Positions 7,741 through 17,146 of a stretch of 64,000 nucleotides of DNA are shown here, piece by piece. The notes beneath the pieces were generated by a model. The model searched no databases, had not been told where the DNA came from, and saw nothing but the letters and a program-made list of their open reading frames with translations. Within the stretch, counting starts at the first letter, position 1, and each line of letters starts with the position of its first letter. This DNA is from Candidatus Cohnella colombiensis. Lineage in GTDB: Bacteria; Bacillota; Bacilli; Paenibacillales; Paenibacillaceae. A program made the translations under genes and the position numbers. Location of the stretch: NCBI GenBank assembly GCA_029203125.1, contig CP119317.1:1240001-1304000 (forward strand). Direction: 5' to 3'.

Positions 7741-7785
7741 AAAGCCGCGCATATCAGTCACTTATGACGATACGTGCGGCTTTTG
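7741..7785 (+). terminator. Rho-independent terminator after cstR
   Basis: AAAAGCCGCGCATATC pairs imperfectly with GATACGTGCGGCTTTT, ending in a short T-run. It closes the sulfur gene block. Confidence 0.8.
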
Positions 7786-7925
7786 ATAAGACAAGATTAT
7801 GTTATGTTAATCGCGTACTATTCGTATCTTTGTGAAAGAAAGAGCAATCATAATATAAGCAGAGCAAATGGGCGAATTTACACAAAAACGCAAAGATTTT
7901 ACGATAAATTGAATAATCTGAATAT

Positions 7926-7954
7926 TTGATTAATTTGTTGGACAATACTATAAT
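7926..7954 (+). promoter_or_regulatory. Sigma-A-type promoter with no evident gene
   Basis: TTGATT (7926-7931), 17-base spacer, TATAAT (7949-7954). The roughly 480 bases downstream up to the terminator at 8475 hold no convincing protein gene. The transcript may be a noncoding RNA or a relic of a deleted gene. Confidence 0.6.
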
Positions 7955-7959
7955 GAAGA

Positions 7960-8439
7960 CATCAACAAAGCAACTTTTACAATCGGTTATTCAACTTCAG
8001 GCGAAACCAAGGTGATCTAACGACGGCTCATGCAAGTAGAGTCGATCAGGCTCACACCCAACAAATTATCGCCGAAGTTGCATAATAAACATTCGATGTA
8101 GAAGGGAGAATCATCCGATGACGTAGCGTGAGGCGAAGCATGCGAGCACACCTCCCAGCATGCGGGTATCTACCTGAAACAGAGTTCAGGAAAGTATTAA
8201 CGCAAGGGAATCGTAATGAGCGACACGGTATCGAGTGATTGATGTAGGAACAACGTAATGTAGCAAAGTAAATGTAAATGAGTTGAATGTAGCAAGTAGC
8301 AAAGTAAATGTATTATAAGCACCAAGATTTGAAAGCAGTAAGCAACATATGGTTAAGGAACGTGAGTGGTTACATGCCAAGCATGTTTTGAAGGACCAAA
8401 AATCTGAAGTGAAATACATGCGGTGCATGTTTCGGAGGT
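7960..8439 (+). other. Apparently noncoding transcribed stretch
   Basis: It lies between a good promoter (7926-7954) and a terminator (8475-8508). I see only short reading frames. One, ending at 8087, has a protein-like tail (SRVDQAHTQQIIAEVA), but no clear start or family. Short direct repeats (GTAGCAAAGTAAATG around 8257 and 8293) and GCATGC-rich inverted repeats are present. I could not match it to a riboswitch or known small RNA. Confidence 0.35.
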
Positions 8440-8513
8440 TTAACAAATACAAATGAATAGCGTTTGGAATAAGTAACCCCGTTCATGTTGGATCATGAGC
8501 GGGGTTTTGGCGT
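8440..8513 (+). repeat. 74-bp direct repeat, copy 1 (contains a terminator)
   Basis: Identical base for base to 16079-16152. It includes the hairpin ACCCCGTTCATG / CATGAGCGGGGT followed by TTTT. Together the copies bracket exactly the GH3 and SLH genes. Confidence 0.97.
8475..8508 (+). terminator. Rho-independent terminator inside repeat copy 1
   Basis: A 12-base-pair stem (AACCCCGTTCATG with CATGAGCGGGGTT) around a 6-base loop, then TTTT. Confidence 0.85.
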
Positions 8514-8599
8514 CTTCATACATAAAAAAGTACAGGCGATAACAAAAGAATGAAGATAAAAAAACAAAGTTTACGATCAAGCGATAATATCTATATTTA

Positions 8600-8613
8600 T
8601 GTAAGCACTTACA
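8600..8613 (+). promoter_or_regulatory. cre-like palindrome before the GH3 gene
   Basis: TGTAAGCACTTACA matches the CcpA operator consensus TGWAARCGYTWNCW except for A in place of the central G. A carbon-catabolite control site is expected before a secreted glycosidase. Confidence 0.5.
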
Positions 8614-8712
8614 ATCCAAGTGAAGAGGGGGAGCCATGTTCCACCCTGTAGTGAGGCTATCAAAAGGATTATTGTAGACTACCCAAGTAGTCACAAGGAG
8701 GTAAAGAAAGAG

Positions 8713-11700
8713 ATGATAAAAAGAGGAAAAAGGATTCTTTCTGTTTCATTATGTTTTGTTTTATGTGTTACAACACTATTAGTAGGACCTGCTCCTCAAA
8801 GAAGTTATGCAGCTGAGTCTGAACCGCAGGCATTGCCGATTTATATGGATTCTGAGCACTATTCCTTTGAGGAAAGAGCAGCAGACATGATTTCCAAGAT
8901 GACTATTTCACAGAAGGCATCTCAAATGAACGGAAGCGCATCGCCTTCAATCACTCTTTCCGATGGTAAAGTAATTCCTTCATATGGCTGGTGGAATGAG
9001 GCATTGCATGGTGTATCTAGATACCAGCTTAATGCATCTGGTAACGCGACAACCATCAATAATGCTACCTCATATCCAATTGGGCTTTCCATGGGAAGTT
9101 CATGGGATCCAGCGCTTATGCACAAAGTAGCAACGAGTATTAGTGATGAAGCTCGTGATACAGCTCCTGATAGTGATCGAATGTTAACCTTTTACTCACC
9201 AACTATCAATCTAGCTCGTGACACGCGTTGGGGACGTACGGATGAAACATTTTCTGAAGATCCCTTGTTAACAGCTGAAATTGCTGGGCAGTTTGTAAAT
9301 GGTCTGGAAGGTAAGAGGATGGACGGCAGCCTAATTGATCCCAAAGGTTACTTAAAGTCTGTAAGTACGATAAAGCATTATACTGCGAATAATTCTGAAG
9401 TAAACCGTCTGAATGGTAGCTCTGATATAACAGGTCGTGAGCTCAGAGAATTCTATACTAAGCCTTATAGAGAGATTATTAAAAATACGGATGTCTCCTC
9501 TATTATGAGCTCTTATAACAGTGTTAATGGTACACCGGTTACATTAGACCGAAATATTATGGAAACCATGCTTCGTCAAACCTTTGGATTCTCCGGTTAT
9601 GTAACAACGGACTGCGATAGTATAGCTATGGCTGTGTCGTCATCCAGACAGAACTATATGTATCCCGGAACGTCCAGGGCAATGACTTCTCAAGAAGGAT
9701 ATGCATGGGCTGCAATGTTTGGAGTTGATCTAGTATGTAATGCAGGCTATAGCGGCTCAAGTTACGGCGCTCAACTTCCAGGCGCAGCAACAGCTAAACT
9801 CCCTACTCCTTCTGGAATATTCACAGAGAATGCAATAGATGTAGATTTACTAAATCTGTACACTGCTCGAATGAAACTGGGCGAATTTGATGATACGGTT
9901 AGAAATGCTGCAGGCGTCATTCAATCATCGACAAATAAAGTTTCTTGGTATGATGATGCAATTGCTAGAAGAAAAACTTTAGGAAGTGGAAGTTTATGGA
10001 CGTTTAATTCAGGTACCGGCGGCGACGGTAAGAACATGACTCAAGAAAGATCCGATGTTGCTCGTGAAGCAGCAGCTGGATCCTTGATCTTGTTAAAAAA
10101 CAATGCAGTCGCATCAAATGGAAACAAAGCAGTGCTTCCAATCAATGTACCTTCAACTGGTGACTTTAAAGTTGTCGTGTATGGTCTCAATGCTAACTTC
10201 AATACAACGAATAACAGCTTTTTCTTAGGTGGTTATTCTTCTGGTTCCGGCGCTAGTGGTATAGCCCAAATGGTAAACCCTTATAACGGTATTAAAGCGG
10301 AAATTCAAAAGATCAATCCTAATGCTGTGGTTGACTGGAAAAAAGGCTTCACCAATACTGGCACAACCTATGCAAGCATGACGACACTTGATAATGCGGC
10401 GATTGATCTTGCTTCAGGTTATGATTTAGCTATTGTTGCTCTAGGCACAGAACAAGCAACTGCTGCTGAGGATAGTGATAGAGGCAGTAATACAAACCCG
10501 AATAACACATTACCAGGAGCGCAACTGGCACTAGCTAATGCTGTCGCTGCGAAAAACCCCAAAACGGTCACAGTTATTGAAAGTACTAGCCCAGACGACC
10601 TATCAACTTTATCTGCAGATGTTCCTGCACTGCTATGGAGTGGATACAACGGTCAAGTTAAGGGATTGGGACTAGCAGATGTTTTGTTAGGTAAATATAA
10701 CCCGAGTGGACGTACATCAACCCTGTGGTTTAAGAATGACCAATTCCCTAGCATAAGAAGCTACAGAATTACACCTGGCTCTGACACCTATAAGACAGGC
10801 AATAATTCAAGTTCAACCACAACTGTTACTACCCCTGGTCGCACATATATGTATTATGATGGATCAAAGGGAGCTCCTCTCTACAGCTTTGGCTATGGAT
10901 TGAGTTATTCAACTTTCGCATACTCCAATATGAAAGTGACAGGTCTAGGTACAGGAGATACTATTGATGCTAATGGTACGATCAATGTTTCTATGAACGT
11001 CACGAATACAAGCGATCGAGACGGAAATGATATTGTAGAGCTTTATGCTTCAACACCAGACTCTACCCAAACAGGTGTTAATCAACGCCCTATTAAACGC
11101 CTTGTTGGATTCAAGAAAGTAATGGTAAATGCAGGGCAAACAGTTCCAGTTACCATAACCGTAAAAGTGCCAGACTTACATTTTTACGATGAAGCAGCAG
11201 GCAAATGGGTTGTGGATACAGGGAGATACAATTTGCAGTTCAGCACATCAAGTGCAGATGCAGATATTAAACTTAACAAAGATATTTTTGTTACAGGCTC
11301 ATTAGCTCCTAAGTTAAGCGTTGTAACAGCAAAACCTCGTCAAAACAGTGATGTGGCATTAGATATCCCAACTCGGGTATTCTTTGATAAAGGAAAGACT
11401 GTACTTCCGCAAGTTACGGTTGCAATGAATGATGATACGCTATATGGATTTATTGCAAAGGGCTCCAGCAAAACTATGCCAGCTGGAATGACCGTAACAT
11501 ATAGCAGCAATAGACCGAGTGTAGTCTCAGTAGCTGGCGATCAAATCACTACTGTTAAATCTGGCGTCGCAACGATTACTGCAACCGTTAGTTATGCAGG
11601 AGAACTGCGTTCAACTGACTTTATAGTCTATGTTAACCCTAATGTTACCCTTAATGACCTCAAGGTTGGAGGGACTACAGTTAGCGGCTTTGATCCTACC

Positions 11701-14700
11701 GTAAAACAGTATAATTTAGCAGTTCCTTACGAACAGAGTGCAGTTCCAGTTGTAGCGGCTACTTCTTCTAGCGCCGATAGCATTGTAACAATCGTGCAAG
11801 CTAGTGGTATTCCTGGAACAGCAACGATTACTGTAACCGATTCAACATTTAATGGGGTCTATACAGTTAACTTCGGTCGGCCACCGGTAAGTGCTGAATT
11901 CAAAGGAGCAACAGCATTAGATAGTCACTACTCCATAGTGCGACAAGATTCTGATTATTCTTTTGATACGAATAATGGGGTGACTATTAGTACAAAACAA
12001 GCAGCAGTAAATGCAGTTCAGAACTTAGTTATGCAGCCAGCGATGGGTGATTTCGTATCCCAAACTGTTGTGAATTTTTCAGCTACGCCTACTGCTAACA
12101 ATCAGCAAGGCGGGTTGATCTATTATCAAGATGACTCTAATTACGTAAAACTTGTTTATGAACGTCCTACGGGAACCACGAACCGAATCGCATTGTATAG
12201 TGTCGTCAATGGGACAGCGACCGTAGTTACGGGCAACACCAATTCAGCAGGTAACACAAAGATGTACTTACGTCTGATTAAGAATAATAAGGCGATATCA
12301 GCGCAATGGTCCGCTGACGGTGTCACTTGGACTAACTATTCTGGAACAGCTACAGTGAATTTCACATCACCCCAATTAGGTCTTATAGCAACAAATGGTA
12401 CTGTAAGCGCGGCTGCACTCAATGTATCGTTTGAATACTTGAGAGTTGGAAGCGTTGATGCCATAAATCCTGTAGCGGATAAGATCCAAAAGGGTGGAGT
12501 AGATATTCCAGGGTTTGATCCACGTATTACAACCTATGATGTAGTTGTACCAAGGGATGCATTGCCTGGAGATTACGACTACTCTGTAGAGTGTGGAGCA
12601 GGTTTAATATGTGTCGTGAATCAAGCAACGACCATTCCAGGCAATACTACTGCTGTTGTAACGGGTCCTTTCGGTTCAACAACATATACCTTTAAGCTAA
12701 ATTATCAGGCTGAAAGCTACAACTTTGTTAATACAACATCTGAGAATATGTCGAACTTCTGGACAATTCTTAATCCAGATACTGCTAATTACTCCTTAGT
12801 ACAAGGTAAGGGACTACGTCTTCCTACATTAACGGGGGATGTCTATCAAACAAATACCGCTTGGAATAACATATTTACAGCCCCTGCTGGTGGTGATTGG
12901 GATATCGTTACTAAGGTCCACTTTCCTGTAGCTCCATCTGCAACCTATCAACAATTTATGTTCTTAGCTTGGCAGGATGAGGATAACTATATTAAAGTCG
13001 ATGCCGAGAGAGGTTCAAGTGGCATTATTGTCCAAACTGGACGTGAGATCAATAAGGTATTCACTTCATCTGCAACAAGTTCTGTTAATGCCAATGGAGA
13101 TGGTACATTAACCGTTTATCTAAGGTTGGTTAAAAATGGGAATGATTATCAAGGCTCATATTCGTTGGATGGTATTACTTATAAAAACGTAGGTACAGCA
13201 ATTAACTTAAGCCTTAACAATATCAAAATGGGACTATTCGCTACGAAAAACTCAGCTACTGGCGGAGTAATAGACACCTATGCAGAATATGTTCAGGTAC
13301 TGAATACAAATGATGCATTACCGGTCACTCCAACTCAAATGAAGATTAATGCAGCAACCAAAGTTTCTGAATATGTTGGAACACTATTACCCGGGACTGT
13401 ACAATTTAGTGCAGGATCCAACACTGTACAACTCGCTAATAGCATAACTCCAACATATACCATCAGTTACGTTTCAAGTGATGAGAGTATCCTCTCTGCA
13501 GCAGGTCTTATTACTCAACCTGTCTATACGAAAGAAATCACTTATACGTATACGATTTCTGATGGAACTAACAATGTCGTAAGTACACCAATTCACTTAA
13601 GCATACCTGGTTCGGAAGGATCAGCACCTCAAGCTGATGCAAAGGCCAGCATTAGCGGCCCTTCATCACCTGTGGTCGTGGGTCAGGCGGTTAATCTTCC
13701 AGTTGGCGTTACTGGATTGACTCATAATTTTAATATGCTAAGTGTGGAGTTAAAGTACGATCGGACTATGTTTGAGTTTGCTACTTCACTGAATAATGGT
13801 GTCAACGTCCTGGATGCAGGTTCAGTTACTTCATCACGGACTGGACTCCAAGTTCTTGAAACAGCTGTGAAACCAGAAACTGGCGAAATCCTGATTATTA
13901 TGGGAATCACCGGAACATTCTTAACAGGTGATGGCGAATTATTTGTTCTTCACGGCAAAGCCAAAGCGGATGCCACTGAAGGAACCACAAATGTTGCTAT
14001 AACTAAGCAAGAAATGGTTGGTGATGAGAGCCATTATTCATTGCTCGACACATCTCTGGCTACAGTAGGCATACAAGTTGTGAAGGCGGATAAGACAACA
14101 TTGATTGCTTCAATTGCAGCCGCTCAAGCACTTCTTAATGCAGCAGTTGAAGGAAATCTAGAGGGTCAATATCCAATCGGTTCCAAAGCTATCTTACATG
14201 CTGCAATTGATAGTGCATCAGTAGTGGTGCAAAATGGAGCAGCAACACAAACTGAAGTTGTTAATGCATTTGTTGCATTGGATAATGCAGTTACAAGCTT
14301 CAGTGGTTCGATTATCCATATCAATAAGGTAGCATTGAATACAGCAATTACAGATGCTCAGCAAGCATTGAGCTCTGCAGTAGAAGGTTCAGCGCCAGGT
14401 CAATATCCAACGGGTGCGAAGGCTACTCTTCAAGCTGCGATTGAGGCTGCAATTATTGTTCGTGATCGTACTACGGTAACGCAATCTGATGTGAACTTAG
14501 CAGTGTCGACATTAACGACAGCAGTAAGCACATTCAGAGCTAGCGTAAATCCAACGACTACACCATCAGTTGAATTGGGAGCATTAAATAAAGTGATTGC
14601 TACTGCTCAAGCTAAGGTTTCTAAAGCAACCGCGGGCAACAAAATCGGTCAATATCCAGCAACTGCAATCACGAACCTTCAAGCAGCCATTGTAGTAGCG

Positions 14701-14991
14701 AACGACGTGAAGAGCAACAGTGGAGCTTCACAGTCGATGGTTGATGCAGCGGTAGTAACATTGAATGATGCTACATTAACATTCGCCTCGAAGATCGTGA
14801 CTCTTGTACCTGGAGAGACATCTATTACGATCCAGGATCTGTCTATAGTTGCTAAATATTACGGTGTTAAAAAAGATCAGCCTGGTTGGGATAAGGTAGA
14901 GAAAGCAGATTTGTTCGATAATCATGAAATTACGATTCTCGAATTAGCAGCAGTAGCACGTATGATTGTAGGGAATTGGTTACAGCAATAA
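8713..14991 (+). CDS. Giant secreted GH3 beta-glycosidase (beta-xylosidase/glucosidase type) with cohesin-like, FIVAR and dockerin-like modules
   Basis: 2,092 residues. The ATG at 8713 follows AAGGAGG by 11 bases and starts a signal peptide ending near SYAAES. Modules in order: GH3 N-domain (about 40-395, YGWWNEALHGV, catalytic Asp300 in YVTTDCDS); GH3 C-domain (440-700); FnIII-like (760-850); Ig-like; beta-strand repeat (about 976); concanavalin-like DUF1349-type (about 1060); a second strand repeat and DUF1349-type pair (about 1240-1520); Ig-like; cohesin-like (about 1645-1785); three FIVAR repeats (about 1793, 1874, 1956); and a C-terminal dockerin-like segment (about 2036-2092). The dockerin keeps its helices, but calcium ligands are poor in the first repeat. 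It probably trims xylo- or gluco-oligosaccharides while attached to the SLH protein next door. The substrate is not certain. Confidence 0.9.
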   Translation: MIKRGKRILSVSLCFVLCVTTLLVGPAPQRSYAAESEPQALPIYMDSEHYSFEERAADMISKMTISQKASQMNGSASPSITLSDGKVIPSYGWWNEALHGVSRYQLNASGNATTINNATSYPIGLSMGSSWDPALMHKVATSISDEARDTAPDSDRMLTFYSPTINLARDTRWGRTDETFSEDPLLTAEIAGQFVNGLEGKRMDGSLIDPKGYLKSVSTIKHYTANNSEVNRLNGSSDITGRELREFYTKPYREIIKNTDVSSIMSSYNSVNGTPVTLDRNIMETMLRQTFGFSGYVTTDCDSIAMAVSSSRQNYMYPGTSRAMTSQEGYAWAAMFGVDLVCNAGYSGSSYGAQLPGAATAKLPTPSGIFTENAIDVDLLNLYTARMKLGEFDDTVRNAAGVIQSSTNKVSWYDDAIARRKTLGSGSLWTFNSGTGGDGKNMTQERSDVAREAAAGSLILLKNNAVASNGNKAVLPINVPSTGDFKVVVYGLNANFNTTNNSFFLGGYSSGSGASGIAQMVNPYNGIKAEIQKINPNAVVDWKKGFTNTGTTYASMTTLDNAAIDLASGYDLAIVALGTEQATAAEDSDRGSNTNPNNTLPGAQLALANAVAAKNPKTVTVIESTSPDDLSTLSADVPALLWSGYNGQVKGLGLADVLLGKYNPSGRTSTLWFKNDQFPSIRSYRITPGSDTYKTGNNSSSTTTVTTPGRTYMYYDGSKGAPLYSFGYGLSYSTFAYSNMKVTGLGTGDTIDANGTINVSMNVTNTSDRDGNDIVELYASTPDSTQTGVNQRPIKRLVGFKKVMVNAGQTVPVTITVKVPDLHFYDEAAGKWVVDTGRYNLQFSTSSADADIKLNKDIFVTGSLAPKLSVVTAKPRQNSDVALDIPTRVFFDKGKTVLPQVTVAMNDDTLYGFIAKGSSKTMPAGMTVTYSSNRPSVVSVAGDQITTVKSGVATITATVSYAGELRSTDFIVYVNPNVTLNDLKVGGTTVSGFDPTVKQYNLAVPYEQSAVPVVAATSSSADSIVTIVQASGIPGTATITVTDSTFNGVYTVNFGRPPVSAEFKGATALDSHYSIVRQDSDYSFDTNNGVTISTKQAAVNAVQNLVMQPAMGDFVSQTVVNFSATPTANNQQGGLIYYQDDSNYVKLVYERPTGTTNRIALYSVVNGTATVVTGNTNSAGNTKMYLRLIKNNKAISAQWSADGVTWTNYSGTATVNFTSPQLGLIATNGTVSAAALNVSFEYLRVGSVDAINPVADKIQKGGVDIPGFDPRITTYDVVVPRDALPGDYDYSVECGAGLICVVNQATTIPGNTTAVVTGPFGSTTYTFKLNYQAESYNFVNTTSENMSNFWTILNPDTANYSLVQGKGLRLPTLTGDVYQTNTAWNNIFTAPAGGDWDIVTKVHFPVAPSATYQQFMFLAWQDEDNYIKVDAERGSSGIIVQTGREINKVFTSSATSSVNANGDGTLTVYLRLVKNGNDYQGSYSLDGITYKNVGTAINLSLNNIKMGLFATKNSATGGVIDTYAEYVQVLNTNDALPVTPTQMKINAATKVSEYVGTLLPGTVQFSAGSNTVQLANSITPTYTISYVSSDESILSAAGLITQPVYTKEITYTYTISDGTNNVVSTPIHLSIPGSEGSAPQADAKASISGPSSPVVVGQAVNLPVGVTGLTHNFNMLSVELKYDRTMFEFATSLNNGVNVLDAGSVTSSRTGLQVLETAVKPETGEILIIMGITGTFLTGDGELFVLHGKAKADATEGTTNVAITKQEMVGDESHYSLLDTSLATVGIQVVKADKTTLIASIAAAQALLNAAVEGNLEGQYPIGSKAILHAAIDSASVVVQNGAATQTEVVNAFVALDNAVTSFSGSIIHINKVALNTAITDAQQALSSAVEGSAPGQYPTGAKATLQAAIEAAIIVRDRTTVTQSDVNLAVSTLTTAVSTFRASVNPTTTPSVELGALNKVIATAQAKVSKATAGNKIGQYPATAITNLQAAIVVANDVKSNSGASQSMVDAAVVTLNDATLTFASKIVTLVPGETSITIQDLSIVAKYYGVKKDQPGWDKVEKADLFDNHEITILELAAVARMIVGNWLQQ

Positions 14992-15014
14992 TCAATTGAT
15001 GAAAGTGGAATAAA

Positions 15015-15043
15015 GAGGGGAGGCGCTTTTAGCGCCTTCCTCC
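15015..15043 (+). terminator. Hairpin between the GH3 and SLH genes
   Basis: AGGCGC (15021-15026) pairs with GCGCCT (15032-15037), extended by G-rich/C-rich flanks. There is no T-run after the stem, so it is more likely an attenuator or mRNA-stabilising hairpin than a full terminator. Confidence 0.5.
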
Positions 15044-15067
15044 TCAGTTAATGAAGGGATGAATCGT

Positions 15068-16075
15068 ATGTTGAATCGTAAGCTGCTAATGCTACTGTTT
15101 ATCGTCATACTAGTTGTTGGAGTGTCACAAGGGACTGTTATGGCTAAAGAGGAAAATGCCACATTCGAATTAAAGCTTAGTAATTCGGATAAGGATGTTA
15201 AGTTAACTATTATGGGTCATGGGCTTAAGGATATGTACGCTTATGATTTTGAGTTGTCATATGATGAGAATATACTTTCATTTAGTAAGGTAGAAACTTC
15301 GATTAAAGGATTTTCGGTAAACCCTATCCTTAGCACAAATACGATCCGGATTGCTCATACGAAGATGGGAGAGGTCGGTGGTGAGAAGGGGGACGTGGAA
15401 CTGTCCACGATAACCTTCAAACGTATCGGATCTGGGACAACTCCTATTAAGTTAAGCAATATTAAGCTCGTTGATTCTAAGCTGGACATGGTCACATTAG
15501 AGCCTAAAGTAACGGCAACGGTCATTGATAATCTCAATTTATTGATTTTCAAAGATGTTAAGGGTCATTGGGCAGAAGCTTCAATCTATGAAGCTGTAAG
15601 GCTGGACTTCGTGACCGGCTATGCGGATGCAACCTTCAAGCCGAATCTCGAAGTAACAAGGGCACAATTTGCCGCGATGATCGTTCGAGCTTTACAGATT
15701 AAGACAAGTGATGGTAAAGGTCTTACATTTAAAGATAGTAAAGAGATTTCTGTATGGGCAAGAACTTATGTACAAACAGCAGTTGAAGCAAAGTTGATTA
15801 CCGGCTACACGGATAATTCGTTCGATGCGAACAAATTAATTACTCGCTCAGAAATGTCAACAATAATTGTACGTGCACTTGCTAAAGAAACAAGCTCCAA
15901 CATTAAATTACAGTTCGCTGATCTTGATAAGATACCAGCATGGGCCATCCCATCTGTTAAGACAGCAGTGGAGTTAGGCATTATGAAAGGAAATAGCCAT
16001 AATCAATTTGCACCAAATGTTCCAGCAACCCGTGCAGAGGCAGTTACGGTTATTCTTAGAATGCTTAAAGTGTAA
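15068..16075 (+). CDS. Surface anchor protein: cohesin-like domain plus three SLH domains
   Basis: 335 residues. The ATG at 15068 is 9 bases after GAAGGG; an ATG at 15059 touches that site. A signal peptide (LLMLLFIVILVVGVSQGTVMA) leads to a cohesin-like beta-sandwich (about 28-155, with AYDFELSYDENILSFSKVE and later GTTPIKLSNIKLVD). Three SLH repeats follow, beginning FKDVKGHWAEASIYEAV, FKDSKEISVWARTYV and FADLDKIPAWAIPSV, which bind pyruvylated secondary cell-wall polymer. A short protein with one cohesin and SLH anchors is the expected dock for a dockerin-bearing enzyme, and the only dockerin-like gene in view lies 76 bases upstream. Pairing is inferred. Confidence 0.9.
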   Translation: MLNRKLLMLLFIVILVVGVSQGTVMAKEENATFELKLSNSDKDVKLTIMGHGLKDMYAYDFELSYDENILSFSKVETSIKGFSVNPILSTNTIRIAHTKMGEVGGEKGDVELSTITFKRIGSGTTPIKLSNIKLVDSKLDMVTLEPKVTATVIDNLNLLIFKDVKGHWAEASIYEAVRLDFVTGYADATFKPNLEVTRAQFAAMIVRALQIKTSDGKGLTFKDSKEISVWARTYVQTAVEAKLITGYTDNSFDANKLITRSEMSTIIVRALAKETSSNIKLQFADLDKIPAWAIPSVKTAVELGIMKGNSHNQFAPNVPATRAEAVTVILRMLKV

Positions 16076-16078
16076 ATC

Positions 16079-16152
16079 TTAACAAATACAAATGAATAGC
16101 GTTTGGAATAAGTAACCCCGTTCATGTTGGATCATGAGCGGGGTTTTGGCGT
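16079..16152 (+). repeat. 74-bp direct repeat, copy 2 (contains the SLH gene terminator)
   Basis: Identical to 8440-8513. It starts 3 bases after the SLH gene stop codon and contains the hairpin terminator (about 16114-16147), so this is the natural terminator of that gene. Copy 1 is the one in an unexpected position. Confidence 0.97.
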
Positions 16153-16192
16153 TTATTTATTGAAAAAAACCAAGTTAAAGTAAACAAATTCA

Positions 16193-16222
16193 TTGACGAA
16201 ATGTATTGATAACGGTTATCAT
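16193..16222 (+). promoter_or_regulatory. Promoter with Fur box for the efe operon
   Basis: TTGACG (16193-16198), 18-base spacer, TATCAT (16217-16222). The 7-1-7 palindrome TGATAACGGTTATCA (16207-16221) overlaps the -10 region and matches the core Fur box. Iron-bound Fur would block transcription. Confidence 0.85.
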
Positions 16223-16274
16223 TACCAATGGGTCATTAATTATACTCATCTGGAATGAGAAGGAGCGTCACACT

Positions 16275-17144
16275 TTGTTTAAATTATCTCGCCATCTAAT
16301 GGCCGTCCTTTTAGTATCAACGATAATGTTGCTCGCAGCTTGCGGAAATTCAAATAATAAAGAAGCTGAATCTAGCTCTCCTGAAGCTAGCAAAGCATTG
16401 CAGTCCAGCGCGGAATCAGAGCAATTTGAAGCAGCGGTTGCTGAATATCATCAATTCGTTATTGGGCAAACTGATCAATTCGTTAAAGCTACGCAAGCAT
16501 TTGTAGACGCTGTGAAAGCGGGAGATATCGAGCTTGCGAAGAAGCTATATGCACCAGCACGAATGTATTTTGAACGGATCGAGCCGATTGCGGAATCATT
16601 AGGTGACTTTGATCCATGGATCGATGCGCGTGAAGGCGACGTTCCTGATGATGAATGGAGAGGTTATCACAAGCTAGAGAAAGCGTTATGGATCGAGAAC
16701 TCAACAGCTGGTCACGAGGAAATTGCAGATCAATTGCTACAAGACGTTAAGCAGCTTCGCGTTAAAATTGAAAGCGTTGAGATTACTACGGTTATGCTCG
16801 TGACGGGTGCAGTCGAATTGTTGAACGAAGTATCGTCTAGCAAAGTAACAGGTGAAGAAGAACAGTACTCACATACAGATCTTTATGATTTCGCTGCTAA
16901 CGTTGAAGGCGCAGAGGAGATCTTTAAAGTGCTGCAAGCAACAGTAGAACAAAAAAATAAAGAATTAGCAGATGAAATAGTCAAGAGGTTCGCTGAGCTT
17001 GATGCGACACTTGCGCCTTATCGTAAAGATGATGGATATGTATTATATACGGAGCTTAAAGAAGATGAAGTTAAGAAATTAAGCCAAGCCATTGACGCTC
17101 TTGCTGAACCCTTATCTAAGGTTGGTTCAGTGGTGGAGGGATAA
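16275..17144 (+). CDS. efeO: EfeO/EfeM-type M75 (imelysin-like) iron-binding lipoprotein
   Basis: 290 residues. The TTG start at 16275 follows AGAAGGAG by 9 bases. A lipoprotein signal ends in LLAACG, so the mature protein is tethered at its cysteine. The following domain is of the EfeO C-terminal/M75 type with the signature GYHKLEKALW (GxHxxE metal motif) near the middle. There is no cupredoxin domain, which makes it EfeM-like. It would deliver iron to the permease encoded two genes downstream. First gene of the Fur-controlled operon. Confidence 0.92.
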   Translation: MFKLSRHLMAVLLVSTIMLLAACGNSNNKEAESSSPEASKALQSSAESEQFEAAVAEYHQFVIGQTDQFVKATQAFVDAVKAGDIELAKKLYAPARMYFERIEPIAESLGDFDPWIDAREGDVPDDEWRGYHKLEKALWIENSTAGHEEIADQLLQDVKQLRVKIESVEITTVMLVTGAVELLNEVSSSKVTGEEEQYSHTDLYDFAANVEGAEEIFKVLQATVEQKNKELADEIVKRFAELDATLAPYRKDDGYVLYTELKEDEVKKLSQAIDALAEPLSKVGSVVEG

Positions 17145-17146
17145 TC

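Noticed and set aside
7960..8112. Riboswitch (c-di-GMP, NAD or cobalamin type) upstream of the GH3 gene
   Set aside because: I could not align it with any riboswitch core, and a terminator separates it from the GH3 gene.
8186..8694. Minus-strand frames before the GH3 gene
   Set aside because: No ribosome binding sites, low-complexity translation, and overlap with the terminator repeat and promoter region.
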